A stretch of DNA of 64,000 bases from Silurus meridionalis (Eukaryota; Chordata; Actinopteri; Siluriformes; Siluridae), in assembly GCF_014805685.1 (NCBI RefSeq), contig NC_060887.1:10181963-10245962 (forward strand), given 5' to 3'. Made by a program: the position numbers and the translations under genes. The notes under the pieces are model-generated. The model saw nothing but the letters and a program-made list of their open reading frames with translations. It ran no database searches and was not told the DNA's origin. Within the stretch, counting starts at the first letter, position 1. Each line of letters starts with the position of its first letter. This document shows positions 1 through 11,553 of the stretch, piece by piece.

Positions 1-235
1 ATTACACACCTTCCTATAATACAAATTTGCAGGACACCAAACTTAGTTCGCAGTGAAATGTGAAATTTCTTGTGCTTCAGAACTTTAATTCATTGCATTC
101 AAGCACACGTGCCAACGTTCACACATGCATGAACGGAAAGAAAATAAAATGAAACTTATACACACATTTACATTTAATTCGAGTAGTGCAGTTAATACAT
201 CTGCTGTTTTGGGGAGGTGTGAGGAAAACTAAAAA
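1..235 (+). repeat. Dispersed repeat R, copy 1 (cut by window edge)
   Basis: The sequence from cacaccttcc to ttggggaggt matches 4370-4570 plus 5584-5645 by eye, with many substitutions and small gaps. The second copy is split by a Tc1 relic. The family is unknown to me, and the left end is outside the window. Confidence 0.6.
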
Positions 236-1011
236 CCCAGAGTAAACCCACATAGACATAGAATGAAAATTCCAGCTAAGGAGAAGACCATTGATCTTTG
301 GTGCAAGAAACATTAAAAGCATTTTCATAATGTAATTAAAAGCGTAATATTTTAATTTGAACTTAGTCTTTTATTCTGATTGGCTGAACGGTACAGTGTG
401 AGTGCTTGAACCTTTGCAAACAAAAATAATTTAGTATAATCTCAGTTCTATAATTAATGCAATGCCTTATAAACAACTGTAACCATAGTAACATCAAGTT
501 CAATACAGAGTGACTGAACTTAAACTTTAAGCTAAAGGGATGATTTCTGTATGTTCTTTGTGATTTTGCTAAATGGCCCTATAAGTTGAATTGGCCAAAC
601 TGGAGAAAAAAAAGCTTGAAATTAGACAAAAAAAAGGCATAAGAACTTACACCAACTGCTTCATTATGAGTAACCCAGGCACATTTACATGTCATACAAT
701 CCATTTTCTTCTTATATCAAGCTGTGTAGGACTTTGTGAGTTTTTTCCCCCCACAGTATAAGTTTTGAGTGCCATATTAGCATTATTCATTGCTTAATTT
801 GCTTTATTTCCTGTTCAGAAGTGCATGCATGCTTTGTCGACCAGAAACGAGCCATCTTCACTTTGGTTCTAAATGTACAGTATGTTAATCACTGCGAGAT
901 GAGTGGAAGGAAACACCCACCCATTTTTCTTTTTCTATCTAGTTCAAGGTAAACACCATCTCCTGGGCAACCGTGCTGTGATGTAATCATTTCATTTATT
1001 CAAAATTCTGG

Positions 1012-1012
<1 letters not shown>

Positions 1013-1046
<34 letters not shown>

Positions 1047-1050
1047 TTTT
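1013..1050 (+). repeat. (TTTA)n microsatellite
   Basis: About nine uninterrupted ttta/attt units. It is a simple repeat in intron sequence. Confidence 0.95.
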
Positions 1051-1477
1051 CTTCTGACATTAACTGCGTTCGTAACCATAGTAGCAGCCGACTAGATTGT
1101 ATGGCTACGTGTGAAATAATAACGCTAAAAAAAAACATGGATTCCTTTCACACACTCCCTTTCCCTCTCTCTCTCTTTCTCTCTCTCCCTCTCTCTTTCT
1201 TTCTTTCTCTGAAGACACTTACGGCATTTAGCTTTCCCCGTTTGCAGCTGAAACATTTCGAATCGCTTTTTCTATGTTTTATTTTATTGTATTTTTTATA
1301 TTGTTAAATCTTTATCTGTGTTGAAATTATTGATCGCTGGCTCTCCTCGCTAACCACCGTTCAGGCTGTGATAAAACCTACATATTTGATAGTGCGAGCT
1401 ATTTTTGAAGCGTGGGACTTTCAACTACATGAAAAATTAAAACAGACCTGAAAGGAAGAAGCGAGGAAAGGAGGAGA

Positions 1478-1478
<1 letters not shown>

Positions 1479-1534
<56 letters not shown>
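1479..1534 (+). repeat. (AG)n microsatellite
   Basis: About 28 AG units lie within a wider purine-rich stretch (1450-1575). A CT-rich stretch lies at 1155-1210. Confidence 0.95.
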
Positions 1535-1537
<3 letters not shown>

Positions 1538-2075
1538 AGAGGGGTGTTCAGAGAGAGAGAAGAAGAGAGAGGGCTGTTATGCTAGCGCCTGTTACGCAAC
1601 ACAGTGATCTAACTGAAACATTGGTTTGTGTTGTCTACCTAACACAGTGCTTTTAGGAATCTTAATATAGTATAGGTATTGCTATTGTAAATAGTGTCCA
1701 CATTGGTATTTATTGCTCACAATTTATAATTGTTTTCATATGTGTAAGGATTTATGTGCAGTATTTAGCTGAAAGTAGCTCACAAGACCTGAAGCTAGTC
1801 ACAGGGCTAGAAGGGATTTTTACAGACTTTTGACCCAATATCACATAGGTGCCAGTTTATAATGTCATATTTTTGAGCAGGAAGTCCTTCAATTGTTAAT
1901 AGCAGAGCAGCAATGCAAATACTAAACTACTGGGTTATAAAAGCTATTTGAATAAGTTTAATGCTATGTTAACTTTTTTGAATTTCTTCTCAAAACATGT
2001 AAACAACCAGGTTTTAGTGTATTATAAGAGAAATTCTGGTTATATTTGTATATCATTACAGTCCTAGTATAGTTA

Positions 2076-2384
<309 letters not shown>

Positions 2385-3286
2385 CTAGCTGTTCAGATTT
2401 TCCATGAGGGATGAATGAGAGAAAGAAAGAAAAAATAGAGGGTAAAACCTTTTAAAGAATCCCCCAACCCCTACGCTCAGCTCTGATAGTAATGAAGGTC
2501 AGAAATTTAAAAAAAGGTGGCATGACCTTAATTAGAAGCACAGCACCATCTGAATTTAAGATGTTTCCCGTCTTTTTGTATGTATGCAGCAGATTTGGAT
2601 AAGGAGTCCCATTTACCACAAACTCGTTGTAAGAATTGCATCTTTATACAAATATATTTTATTTTAGAAACGCTAAAATTACCAGGCATCTGGCTATTCT
2701 TATGGTAAAAATGTCATGAATAACAAAAACTGTCAGTGCCCAAATACTTGCAATGTGTGTATGTTACCAAACAGGACCTTTTTCCCCAGAGAGAGTCGAA
2801 AGAGGTGACAGAGTGATAAAAGCAAAATTAGAGCGCTTGTTCAGAACACACCATAGGAGGAAAGTTAGAAATGAATTTTGGCAAGAAAGAAGACAAAATA
2901 CAGCAGAAAGAAAAGGCAATTGAGAAAAGGAAAACATCGGTAGTGGTGGTGGTGGTGTTGGTGGTTGGGGGGTGGGATGGTATAATGAGGCTGTCAGCTT
3001 GCTAAATGGATTTGGTTTAAGAAGTGGCTAATGAAATGTAAGAGTAAACTCTGTATTCACACTGTGCCTGTGGTGGTTAATGGGTGAGACAACGAAAGCT
3101 CTCTGAAGATGGATATCATAATGCCTCTCCCCAGGAAGATTTTCAGGGTTTTCTGAAGATATGATATGGTTTCAGAAAATAGTTTTCTTCTGAAAATGAT
3201 TGCTGCTCTCTCTCCTGTCTCTCTTTTATAAAAAAAAATATATAAATAAAAATAATATTTATATATAATGTGTGTGTGTATTGGGG

Positions 3287-3415
<129 letters not shown>

Positions 3416-3763
3416 TTTATTGTCATTACACAATACAGGTACTCAGCATCTACCTGAAGTGCATATAGTAGCAAAGGAACAAATATACCCGGGGCGTTCA
3501 ATTCACTTTTCATTTTTAGGTATAAAATGGGATGAAGTGCAGCATATCAGCACTGGTGACAAAGTAAAGCAGGCTGCCCTGGGAAGGTTCGGCATATTTA
3601 CAAATCTTTCCAAGCATTAGTTAATGTAGCTGAGGAGTATGTCAAAAACTAAATGCAGGTTCCACTCCTTAAAATCCTTGAAACTCCTTGAAACTTCTTT
3701 TATTTTATAAGTCCTGATTTGACTTTAACGCCCCTCTTATATAATAAACTAATATATGTAGCC

Positions 3764-4055
3764 ATATGGACAAAAGTATTGGGACACCTGACATTTCCAG
3801 TCATATGTGGTGCTTTTCCAATCTGTTACCACAAAGTTGGAACACACATTTGTACAGGCTGTCTTTGGATGCCGTAGCATGAAAATCTCCCATCACTTGA
3901 ACTAGGAGACCCAAATCGATGATAATGCCCCTGTGCACAAAGTTAGCTACATGAAGATATGCTTTATATGGGTTGGAATGGAAGATCTTGAGTGGCCTGT
4001 TAGAGAGCTGTCGGTGAATTGAAACGCTGACTGCACCCGCACACTAGACTTTCAG
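3764..4055 (+). mobile_element. Short Tc1-like element, family A, 5' half
   Basis: It starts with tatggacaaaagtattggga, the terminal sequence shared by all family A copies in this window. It runs through decayed transposase-derived sequence to gaaacgctgactgcaccc. The matching 3' half resumes at about 5645, so this copy is interrupted. It is non-coding. Confidence 0.7.
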
Positions 4056-4367
4056 CAAGAGACATTTCTTCAGGGACCTGTAGCGAATATGGGCAGCAAC
4101 TGAATATGCCATCACTGGCTAATTTTAAAAGATATGATCTGTCTATGTATGAAGCAACACAGCAAACCCAGCAGGTTTTTTATGTGAATTTTATATTCTT
4201 TTAAAGCTGTGCTGTATGAAAAGGAATGATGTGGCTGTGTTATAAGCAGTGCTTTTTTATCTTTTATTCTCTGAAGAGGGTCAATTAAATTCAGTTTCAT
4301 TTGTATAATGCTTTTACAGTGGGTATTTTCCCAAAACAGTAGGTCATGCTCTTCTAGCATCTTCTAG

Positions 4368-5645
4368 CAATCACACACCTTCCCATGATATGAATTTGCA
4401 GGTCAGAGTTTACCGGACTTGGTTTGCAGTAAAATGTGAAATTTCTTTGCTCTGAGCTTGTGCTTCAGAATTTCCATTCATTTCTATTCCATTCATGCTT
4501 ACGCTCCAACATATGCATGCGCATGAATGGAGCAGAAAGTTTAGTGTGACTGCTGATTTACTTACACATACAGGTGCATCTCAATACATTTTTATATAGA
4601 TAAATAAAATAATAAATATTATATAGATTCATTACACACAGTCTGATATATTTTAAGTGTTTATTTCTTTTAATATTGTGGCTCACATTTAATGAAAACC
4701 CAAAATTCAGTATGTTAGAAAATTAAAACATTGTGAAAAAGTTCAACATTGGAGATTTGTTAAATCCAAACACCTGCAAAGGTTTCCTGAGCCTTTAATC
4801 GGTGTCTCAGTCTGGTTCAGGCTACACAATCATGGGGGAAGACTGCTGACATGACAGTTGTCAAAAGACGATTATTGACACCATGCACATAGAGGGTAAA
4901 ACACAAAAGGTCATCGCTAAAGAAGCTGCTGTTCAGAGAGTGCTGTATTCAAGCACATTAATGGAAAGTTGAATGGAAGGAAAAAATGGGGTAGAAAAAG
5001 GTGAAACGGAGCCCATTCAAGAATTTAGGGGAGATTCACAAAGAGTGGACTGCAGCTGGAGTCAGTGCTTCAAGATCCACCACGCACAGACGTATCCATG
5101 GGCTACAACTGACTCATTCCTTGTGTCAAGTCACTCCTGAACCAGAAACAACGTCAGAGGTGTCTTACGTCAGAGGTGACTGTTGCTCAGTGGGCCAAAG
5201 TTGTCTTTTCAGATAAAACTCACCAGACCTGAACCCCATAGAGAATCTATGTGGTTATTGTCAAGAGGAAAATTGAGGCTGTAATTAAAGCAAAAGGAGC
5301 CCCCACCAAGTATTGAGTACATATACTGTACAGTAAATGAACATACTTTCCAGAAGGCCAACAATTCACTAAATTTTTTTTTTTATAATTATGAAGTATT
5401 CAATTATTATGAGAAATGGTGGGTTTTTGTAAATGTGATCCAAAATCATCAAAATTTTAAAAATAAACACTTGAAATATATCAGTCTGTGTATGATGAAT
5501 CTATATAATATACAAGTTTCACTTTTTCTATTGTATTACTAAAATAAATACACTTTTTAATAATATTCTAATTTATTGCACCTTTATATTTACACTTTAT
5601 TAGAGTAGTGTAGTTAATACATCTGTTGTATTTGGGAGGTCTTCT
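4368..5645 (+). repeat. Dispersed repeat R, copy 2, split by a Tc1 relic
   Basis: The left part (4368-4570) and right part (5584-5645) match the repeat at the start of the window. The break lies at a TA where the Tc1 relic begins. The outer borders are approximate. Confidence 0.55.
4571..5583 (+). mobile_element. Tc1-like transposon relic inside repeat R
   Basis: The ends are related inverted sequences: caggtgcatctcaata on the left and taatttattgcacc on the right. Inside are fragments of a Tc1 transposase, such as KNLGEIHKEWTAAGVSAS near 5019-5075, with large deletions and frame breaks. The catalytic core is mostly lost. It is non-autonomous and certainly inactive. Confidence 0.7.
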
Positions 5646-5805
5646 CACCTTACATCAGTTCGCGATATTACTAATTCCTTTGTGGCTGAATAATCTCAAA
5701 TCTTGAGCACAAACACTCTCCAAAATCTAGTGGATCATCCTCCCAGAAGAGTGGGGGTTATTATAACAGCAAATGGGGAGTAAATGTGGAATGGGATGAT
5801 AAAAA
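5645..5805 (+). mobile_element. Short Tc1-like element, family A, 3' half
   Basis: It carries the family A 3' segment: ttgtggctgaat, then ccagaagagtgggggttatt and aatgggatg. With 3764-4055 it makes up one element interrupted by repeat R and a second Tc1. Confidence 0.65.
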
Positions 5806-6629
5806 AAAATGCACAAATCTGAACATGTGCCTTTTAACTTTTTTCCATTAAGTAATTATAGTAAATGAGTAAGAAATTTTAGTGTATAGTAAATAAATAA
5901 CAAACAAGCTATTGCCAGTCAATATAATAAGTAGCTATTAGACAAATAACAGTATAAATAGTAAATAAATAACACTGTTGTGTCTGGAAAAGAACTAGAA
6001 GGTGTAAAGAAATATCAATAAATAAATATCTATATATAAAAATATAATTGAGGCATATGTACATTGTATATACAACAGTGCCCAAGATAATACCCAAGAT
6101 AATAATTTTCAAGCAGAAAATTTGAGTTCTCAAATTATACTACCAGTCCTCCTATAGCAACTCTTAAATCTTTAGCTGTTTTCATTGTTATAAAGCTTTC
6201 AATTTATTCTAAATCCATGAATCAATCCATATTTTGGATCCAGGCCTTCATGCATTAACAAACCATCCTTTATCTTTGGCTCACAGACTCACTGAATAAC
6301 ACATTCTTGGAATTCATTAAAAGTGACTAGGATTAATGTTTCTATCGTTGATTAGAAGTGGGCCAGCTCTAGAAACAACTGTAATACATCATGATAATTC
6401 ACCATGCAGTATAAAAACATTTAATCAAACGCAAACGGGGCATTGTTGATTATAGAAATATATATTTTTCCATATTTTATATAGCAATGCAAAGCTTCTT
6501 TTCTTTTAGACACAGGGTTATTGTAATTTATTTTCAAATCTTTATTCAGTACATAATCACTATAGCATTTAATCAACATTGTTTCTTTATTAAAGTGACT
6601 GATATAGAGCTCATGGAAAAAATTTAAGA

Positions 6630-7065
6630 TTTGTATGTACTTTTTGAACATCCCATTCCACATTTAGTCCTATTTGCTGTTACAATAACCTCCACTCTTC
6701 TGTGAAGAAGTTCCACTAGATTCTCTGGTGTGTTTGTGGGGATTTGTGAGATTTCATTTAGCCACAAAATTGTTAGTAATATCAAGGTGAGGTGAGGAGG
6801 CCTAGGATGCAGTCAGTGTTCCAGTTTGTCCCCAATTTGTTTAGAAGAGTTGAGGCCAGAGCTTTATAGCAGGCCACTCAAAAGCTTTCACCCTGATCTG
6901 GCAGGAGTATTTGTTCATGCTAAAACAGGTTTGGGTCTCCTATTTAAAGTTGAGAAAAAGGTAATGCTAGTGCATTCAAAGACTTTGTATACAATTGTGT
7001 GCCTTCAACTTTGTGGTAACAGTTTGGGAAAGAACCCCATATGGATAGAAATAACTGCGAATACT
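6630..7065 (-). mobile_element. Short Tc1-like element, family A, minus orientation
   Basis: It reads in reverse through the family A body: gtactttttgaacatcccat, then ataacctccactcttctgtg, ending near catatggatagaaa. The outermost terminal bases are worn away and there is no open transposase. Confidence 0.7.
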
Positions 7066-7187
7066 TCTGTTCATATATAATGTATCACAGTGCTTTTGTG
7101 TTGCCATATCTGTTTAGTTAGTTGACTCATTTCCTATAAGAGCTGCCATTGGTTAAAAACGCTGGTACAAAGATCCTAAAAGTAAAC

Positions 7188-7191
<4 letters not shown>

Positions 7192-7254
<63 letters not shown>
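7192..7254 (+). repeat. (TA)n microsatellite
   Basis: About 31 TA units abut the left end of a Tc1-like element at 7265. TA runs are natural targets for Tc1 insertion. Confidence 0.97.
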
Positions 7255-7261
<7 letters not shown>

Positions 7262-7264
7262 GTA

Positions 7265-7765
7265 CAGACCAAAAGTTTGGACACACCTTCTCATTCAAAG
7301 AGTTTTCTTTATTTTCATGACTATGAAAATTGTAGAGTCACACTGAAGGCATCAAGGGCTATTTGACCAAGAAGGAGAGTGATGGGGTGCTGCGCCAGAT
7401 GACCTGACCTCCACAGTCACCGGACCTGAACCCAATCGAGATGGTTTGAGCTGGACCGCAGAGTGAAGGCAAAAGGGCCAACAAGTGCCAAGCATCTCTC
7501 AGGGAACTCCTTCAAGACTGTTGGAAGACCATTTCAGGTGACTACCTCTTGAAGCTCATCAAGAGAATGCCAAGAGTGTGCAAAGCAGTAATCAAAGCAA
7601 AAGGTGGCTACTTTGAAGAACCTAGAATATGACATTTTTCAGTTGTTTCACACTTTTTTGTTATGTATTTAATTCCATATATAATTCCACATGTGTTAAT
7701 TCATAGTTTTGATGCCTTCAGTGTGAATCTACAATTTTCATAGTCATGAAAATAAAGAAAACTCT
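7265..7765 (+). mobile_element. Internally deleted Tc1-like transposon with truncated right end
   Basis: The left terminal repeat begins cagaccaaaagtttggacac and reappears inverted near 7700-7763 (gccttcagtgtga, attttcatagtcatgaaaat). The right end stops before its last ~40 bases, where a second Tc1 begins. A C-terminal transposase fragment survives (SPDLNPIE near 7424-7447), but the DNA-binding half is gone. It is a non-autonomous, degraded copy. Confidence 0.8.
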
Positions 7766-9013
7766 AAACTATTTATTTGTATGATACAGCTGCAAATAAT
7801 TATTTGAACACCTGTCTATCAGCTAGAATTCCCTCAAACACCTGTTAGTCTGCCTTTAAAATGTCCACCTCCACTACATTTATTATCCTAAATTAGATGC
7901 ACCTGTTTGAGGTCGTTAGCTGCATAAAGACACCTGTCCACCCCATACAATCAGTAAGAATCCAACTACTAACATGGCCAAGACCAAAGAGCTGTCCAAA
8001 GACACTAGAGACAAAATTGTACACCTCCACAAGGCTGGAAAGGGCTACAGGGAAATTGCCAAGCAGCTTGGTGAAAAAAGGTCCACTGTTGGAGCAATCA
8101 TTAGAAAATGGAAGAAGCTAAACATGATTGTCAATCTCCCTCGGACTGGGGCTTCATGCAAGATCTCACCTCGTGGGGTCTCAGTAATCCTAAGGAAGGT
8201 AAGAAATCAGCCCAGAACTACACGGGAGGAGCTGGTCAATGACCTGAAAAGAGCTTGGACCACTGTTTCCAAGGTTACTGTTGGTAATACACTAAGACTT
8301 CATGGTTTGAAATCATGCATGGCACGGAAGGTTCCCCTGCTTAAACCATCACATGTCCAGGCACGTCTTAAGTTTGCCAATGACCATTTGGATGATCCGG
8401 AGGAGTCATGGGAGAAAGTCATGTGGTCAGATGAGACCAAAATAGAACTTTTGGGTCATAATTCCACTAAACGTGTTTGGAGGAAGAAGAATGATGAGTG
8501 CCATCCCAAGAACACCATCCTTACTGTGAAGCATGGGGGTGGTAGCATCATGCTTTGGGGGTGTATTTCTGCACATGGGACAGGGCGACTGCACTGTATT
8601 AAGGAGAGGATGAGCGGGGCCATGTATTGCGAGATTTTGGGGAACAACCTCCTTCCCTCAGTTAGAGCATTGAAGATGGGTCAAGGCTGGGTCTTCCAAC
8701 ATGACAATGACCCGAAGCACACAGCCAGGATAACCAAGGAGTGGCTCTGTAAGAAGCATATCAAGGTTCTGGCGTGGCCTAGCCAGTCTCCAGACCTAAA
8801 CCCAATAGAGAATCTTTGGAGGGAGCTCAAACTCTCAGCGACAGGCCAGAAACAAATAGTTAAAAAATCATATATTGTGATTTCTGGATTTTTTTTTTTA
8901 GATTATGTCTCTCACAGTGGACATGCACCTACGATGACAATTACAGACCCCTCCATGATTTCTAAGTGGGAGAAATTGCAAAATAGCAGGGTGTCAAATA
9001 CTTATTTTCCTCA

Positions 9014-9016
<3 letters not shown>
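7766..9016 (+). mobile_element. Tc1-like transposon, family B, copy 1
   Basis: The right terminal repeat ends ttttcctcactg at 9016, followed by TA. The left terminal repeat is truncated: it begins inside the long repeat (actatttatttgtatgatac) where the preceding Tc1 is fused on. Family B has terminal inverted repeats of about 200 bp, as seen in the fuller copy at 44594-46196. It encodes the transposase at 7974. Confidence 0.88.
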
Positions 9017-9069
<53 letters not shown>

Positions 9070-9101
9070 TGAGGAAAATAAGTTTATATATTTACTTTTA
9101 A
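7974..9101 (+). pseudogene. Tc1 transposase, catalytic core open but C terminus lost
   Basis: The frame opens [20 protein letters not shown] and is open for about 286 transposase residues. Visible parts are an N-terminal paired-like helix-turn-helix (1-50), a second HTH (about 65-120) and the DDE domain. The catalytic triad is D153 (MWSDETK), D244 (FQHDNDPKH) and E279 ([11 protein letters not shown]), with 34 residues between the last two, as expected for Tc1 (family length about 340). After WRELKL a 7-bp loss and a larger deletion remove the last ~50 residues. The frame then runs through the terminal repeat and beyond into a TA repeat. It would cut and paste DNA at TA sites if intact, but is expected to be inactive. 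Confidence 0.9.
9017..9082 (+). repeat. (TA)n tract between two facing Tc1 termini
   Basis: The tract of about 25 TA units follows the CACTG end of family B copy 1. It is followed by cagtgaggaaaataag, a 16-base family B left end with nothing else of the element after it. Confidence 0.9.
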
Positions 9102-10754
9102 AAAATATTAATAAAATATGAATTATTGATATTGTTAGATACAGTTTAAAAACAAATTTTATATTAGAGGTTTTCCAGTAGATCAATAAAGCTCTGTCTA
9201 TTCCAGCTGCTCTGGTGATAATAATGTGGTCATATCCATAGTCTCTCACATCATATTTAAAGATGAACTGTGTATAAATTACAGCACTATTTCATAAATA
9301 CCCATGAAGACAAAAATAATGTAGAACATGTGATTTTTATTTTTTTGCCCAGGTGTCAGAATTGCACAAAATGGCACAGACAATCCAACCTAAATATAGC
9401 TAACAGGCTGTTTAATTCTGCCATATGTTGTTTTGAGATGAGAGAAAAGAAGTGAGAGAGAGATCAAGAGATGGATGGAGAGAAAAGATAAACAGAGTAT
9501 AGAGAGACTGATGGCTCTCAACAAGCAATTGACAGATCACATTGGCACTGCCCTCCTCCTAGGATACATACTCATGTGCAGTCTAAGCACCCCCCCACCA
9601 CACACCCCTTTGGGGCAGTGGTATACTCCAACCCGGTTGGCCTTCAGTGTTGTCATAGCAACAAGTCACATAATTCCACCTATAGAAAGTCATTACAATC
9701 ACTCACGACTGGGAAAGAAAAATCACATTTTGTCGTCTTTCTCACTCTAAGTTTCATTCGTTCTTTCAAGCCGTTTCTTACCCCGTAGCCACAATTTCCT
9801 ACATCTTTTCCAAAACACAGAAACGAACAGCACGCAGCCATCACGAGAAATGATTGCAAAACCCTTCTGAGCAACAGTTTCTCTGTGATCTATGTTGGTC
9901 TGTGAATTTGTGGGCGTAAGGCAGAATTAAATAGAGGCTATATTAGGTTGGGGTTTTGTATGTGCCTGTGTGTTTGTGCACATATGCCCGTGAGTGTGTA
10001 TACGGTACGTAGAGACAGAGAGGTGTGTGTGTTTGTGTGTAAAACTATACAGAATAATAAGAGTGGGAAGGAGAAAGAGAAAGATCAAGAGAGTGAGAGA
10101 GAAAGAGAAAGGACTGGAAAGTGACTAAGCGCATGTTTATGCTATTGTGTGTATGTTTTTAGCAGTATGTGTGAGAGGGAAACTGAGAGCGAGGTTGACA
10201 CAGACGGGAACAGGGGACATACTTAGTAAAACACCATGAAGCATTCACAAAACAAATGTAACCACAAACACAGTAAATCCTGAAAAACACATATATACAT
10301 GCTATATGAAGAAGGATAACCAGACCCCTTCACAGCACTCGTCTGACAGAACTCCCCTTAGGACGAGCGAGAAAAGCAGAGGCACACACAAACACACACA
10401 CATACACACACACATACATAAACACAAAGAGAGAAAGACAGAGCCAGACATAGAGTGCCAGACAGAAAGAACCAAGGAGCTCCAATTAGCAAATATATTC
10501 TAGCTGGAAAGCATTAGCAGATCCTTTCAAGCTACAGCAATATGATATAGTGAAAGGTTAAATTTTCAAGCGGCCTCTTACCACATTAGAAACTTCTAGA
10601 GTGCATCATGTGACTGCCAGCAAAACCATTATACACAGCAGTACACGGCGTGGAGTTACTGATTCTGCCATATTCTTCATCAGAGATTCTGCCATGTTGT
10701 ATATCGCATAACATTTATTTAGCCATGTTAATTTGGTGCAAGTTGGTTACGTAC

Positions 10755-10896
10755 CATAATGCCAGTAAGAAGACACACTCCCTTGCCACAATAGGTATGA
10801 GGCACCATGTCTCCATAGCCAATGGAGAGGAAGGTGATGGAGATTAGCCACATGGCTCCTAGGAAATTGCTGGTCACATCCTGAGGGTCATGGTAC
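10755..10896 (-). CDS. kcnn3: SK channel pore exon (pore helix, selectivity filter, first part of S6)
   Basis: The exon is 142 nt: one base completing the previous arginine codon, then 47 codons. It starts [20 protein letters not shown] and contains the K+ selectivity filter SIGYGD. The outer mouth reads [10 protein letters not shown] and S6 begins VCLLTGIM. The acceptor is cctctttcag and the donor GTACGT. The histidine after MVP is the SK1/SK3 form; SK2 has asparagine, which helps exclude kcnn2. The pore is intact, with no stop or frameshift. The reading frame runs past the donor into intron, so the exon must be ended at the GT. Confidence 0.97.
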
Positions 10897-11075
10897 CTGA
10901 AAGAGGGTAAGAAATGGAGAGACAAAGAGAAAGAGAGAGTGGTTTTACAGTGCCAGAGGCTCTTCATGGATAATCTTTAACAGCCTTTATTATTACAAAG
11001 TGCTTAGAACAGGGGGCTGCTGCTACCTGCTGCTACCATTATAATTATAGAAAAACAAACATAGTTAAGCAAGTA

Positions 11076-11078
<3 letters not shown>

Positions 11079-11132
<54 letters not shown>
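11079..11132 (+). repeat. (TA)n microsatellite
   Basis: About 27 TA units, followed by a few imperfect units to 11147. Confidence 0.95.
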
Positions 11133-11139
<7 letters not shown>

Positions 11140-11203
11140 TATATATAAAACAGCTTTAAAATAGAGTATTTTAAACAGTTTTTGAGAATGTTTTGATGAT
11201 TTT

Positions 11204-11553
11204 TCACCTGACCATAAGATTTGTATGAACTTTTTGAACATCCCATTCAACCTTTAGTCCCCATTTGCTGTTATAGTAACCTCCACTCTTCTGGGAGGTT
11301 ATTCCACTAGATTCTAAAATATACCTGTGGAGATTTGTGCTCATTCAGCCACAAGACCGTTAGACTCTGTAAACCATATTTTCATGGAGCTGGATTTGTA
11401 CACAGGAGGATTGCCATTCTGCAACAGGTTTCGGTCTTCAAGTCCAAGCAAACGAAATGAAATGCTCCTGCATCCAATTTCTTACTATACAAATGTGTGC
11501 CTCTAACTTAGTGGTAACAGTTTGGAAAAGACCACATATGCCTAGAAAAGTCA
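11204..11553 (-). mobile_element. Short Tc1-like element, family A
   Basis: It reads cctgaccataagatttgtat and ttttgaacatcccattcaac, and later gtggtaacagtttgg near its other end. This is family A in minus orientation, about 350 bp, with no coding capacity. Confidence 0.75.
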
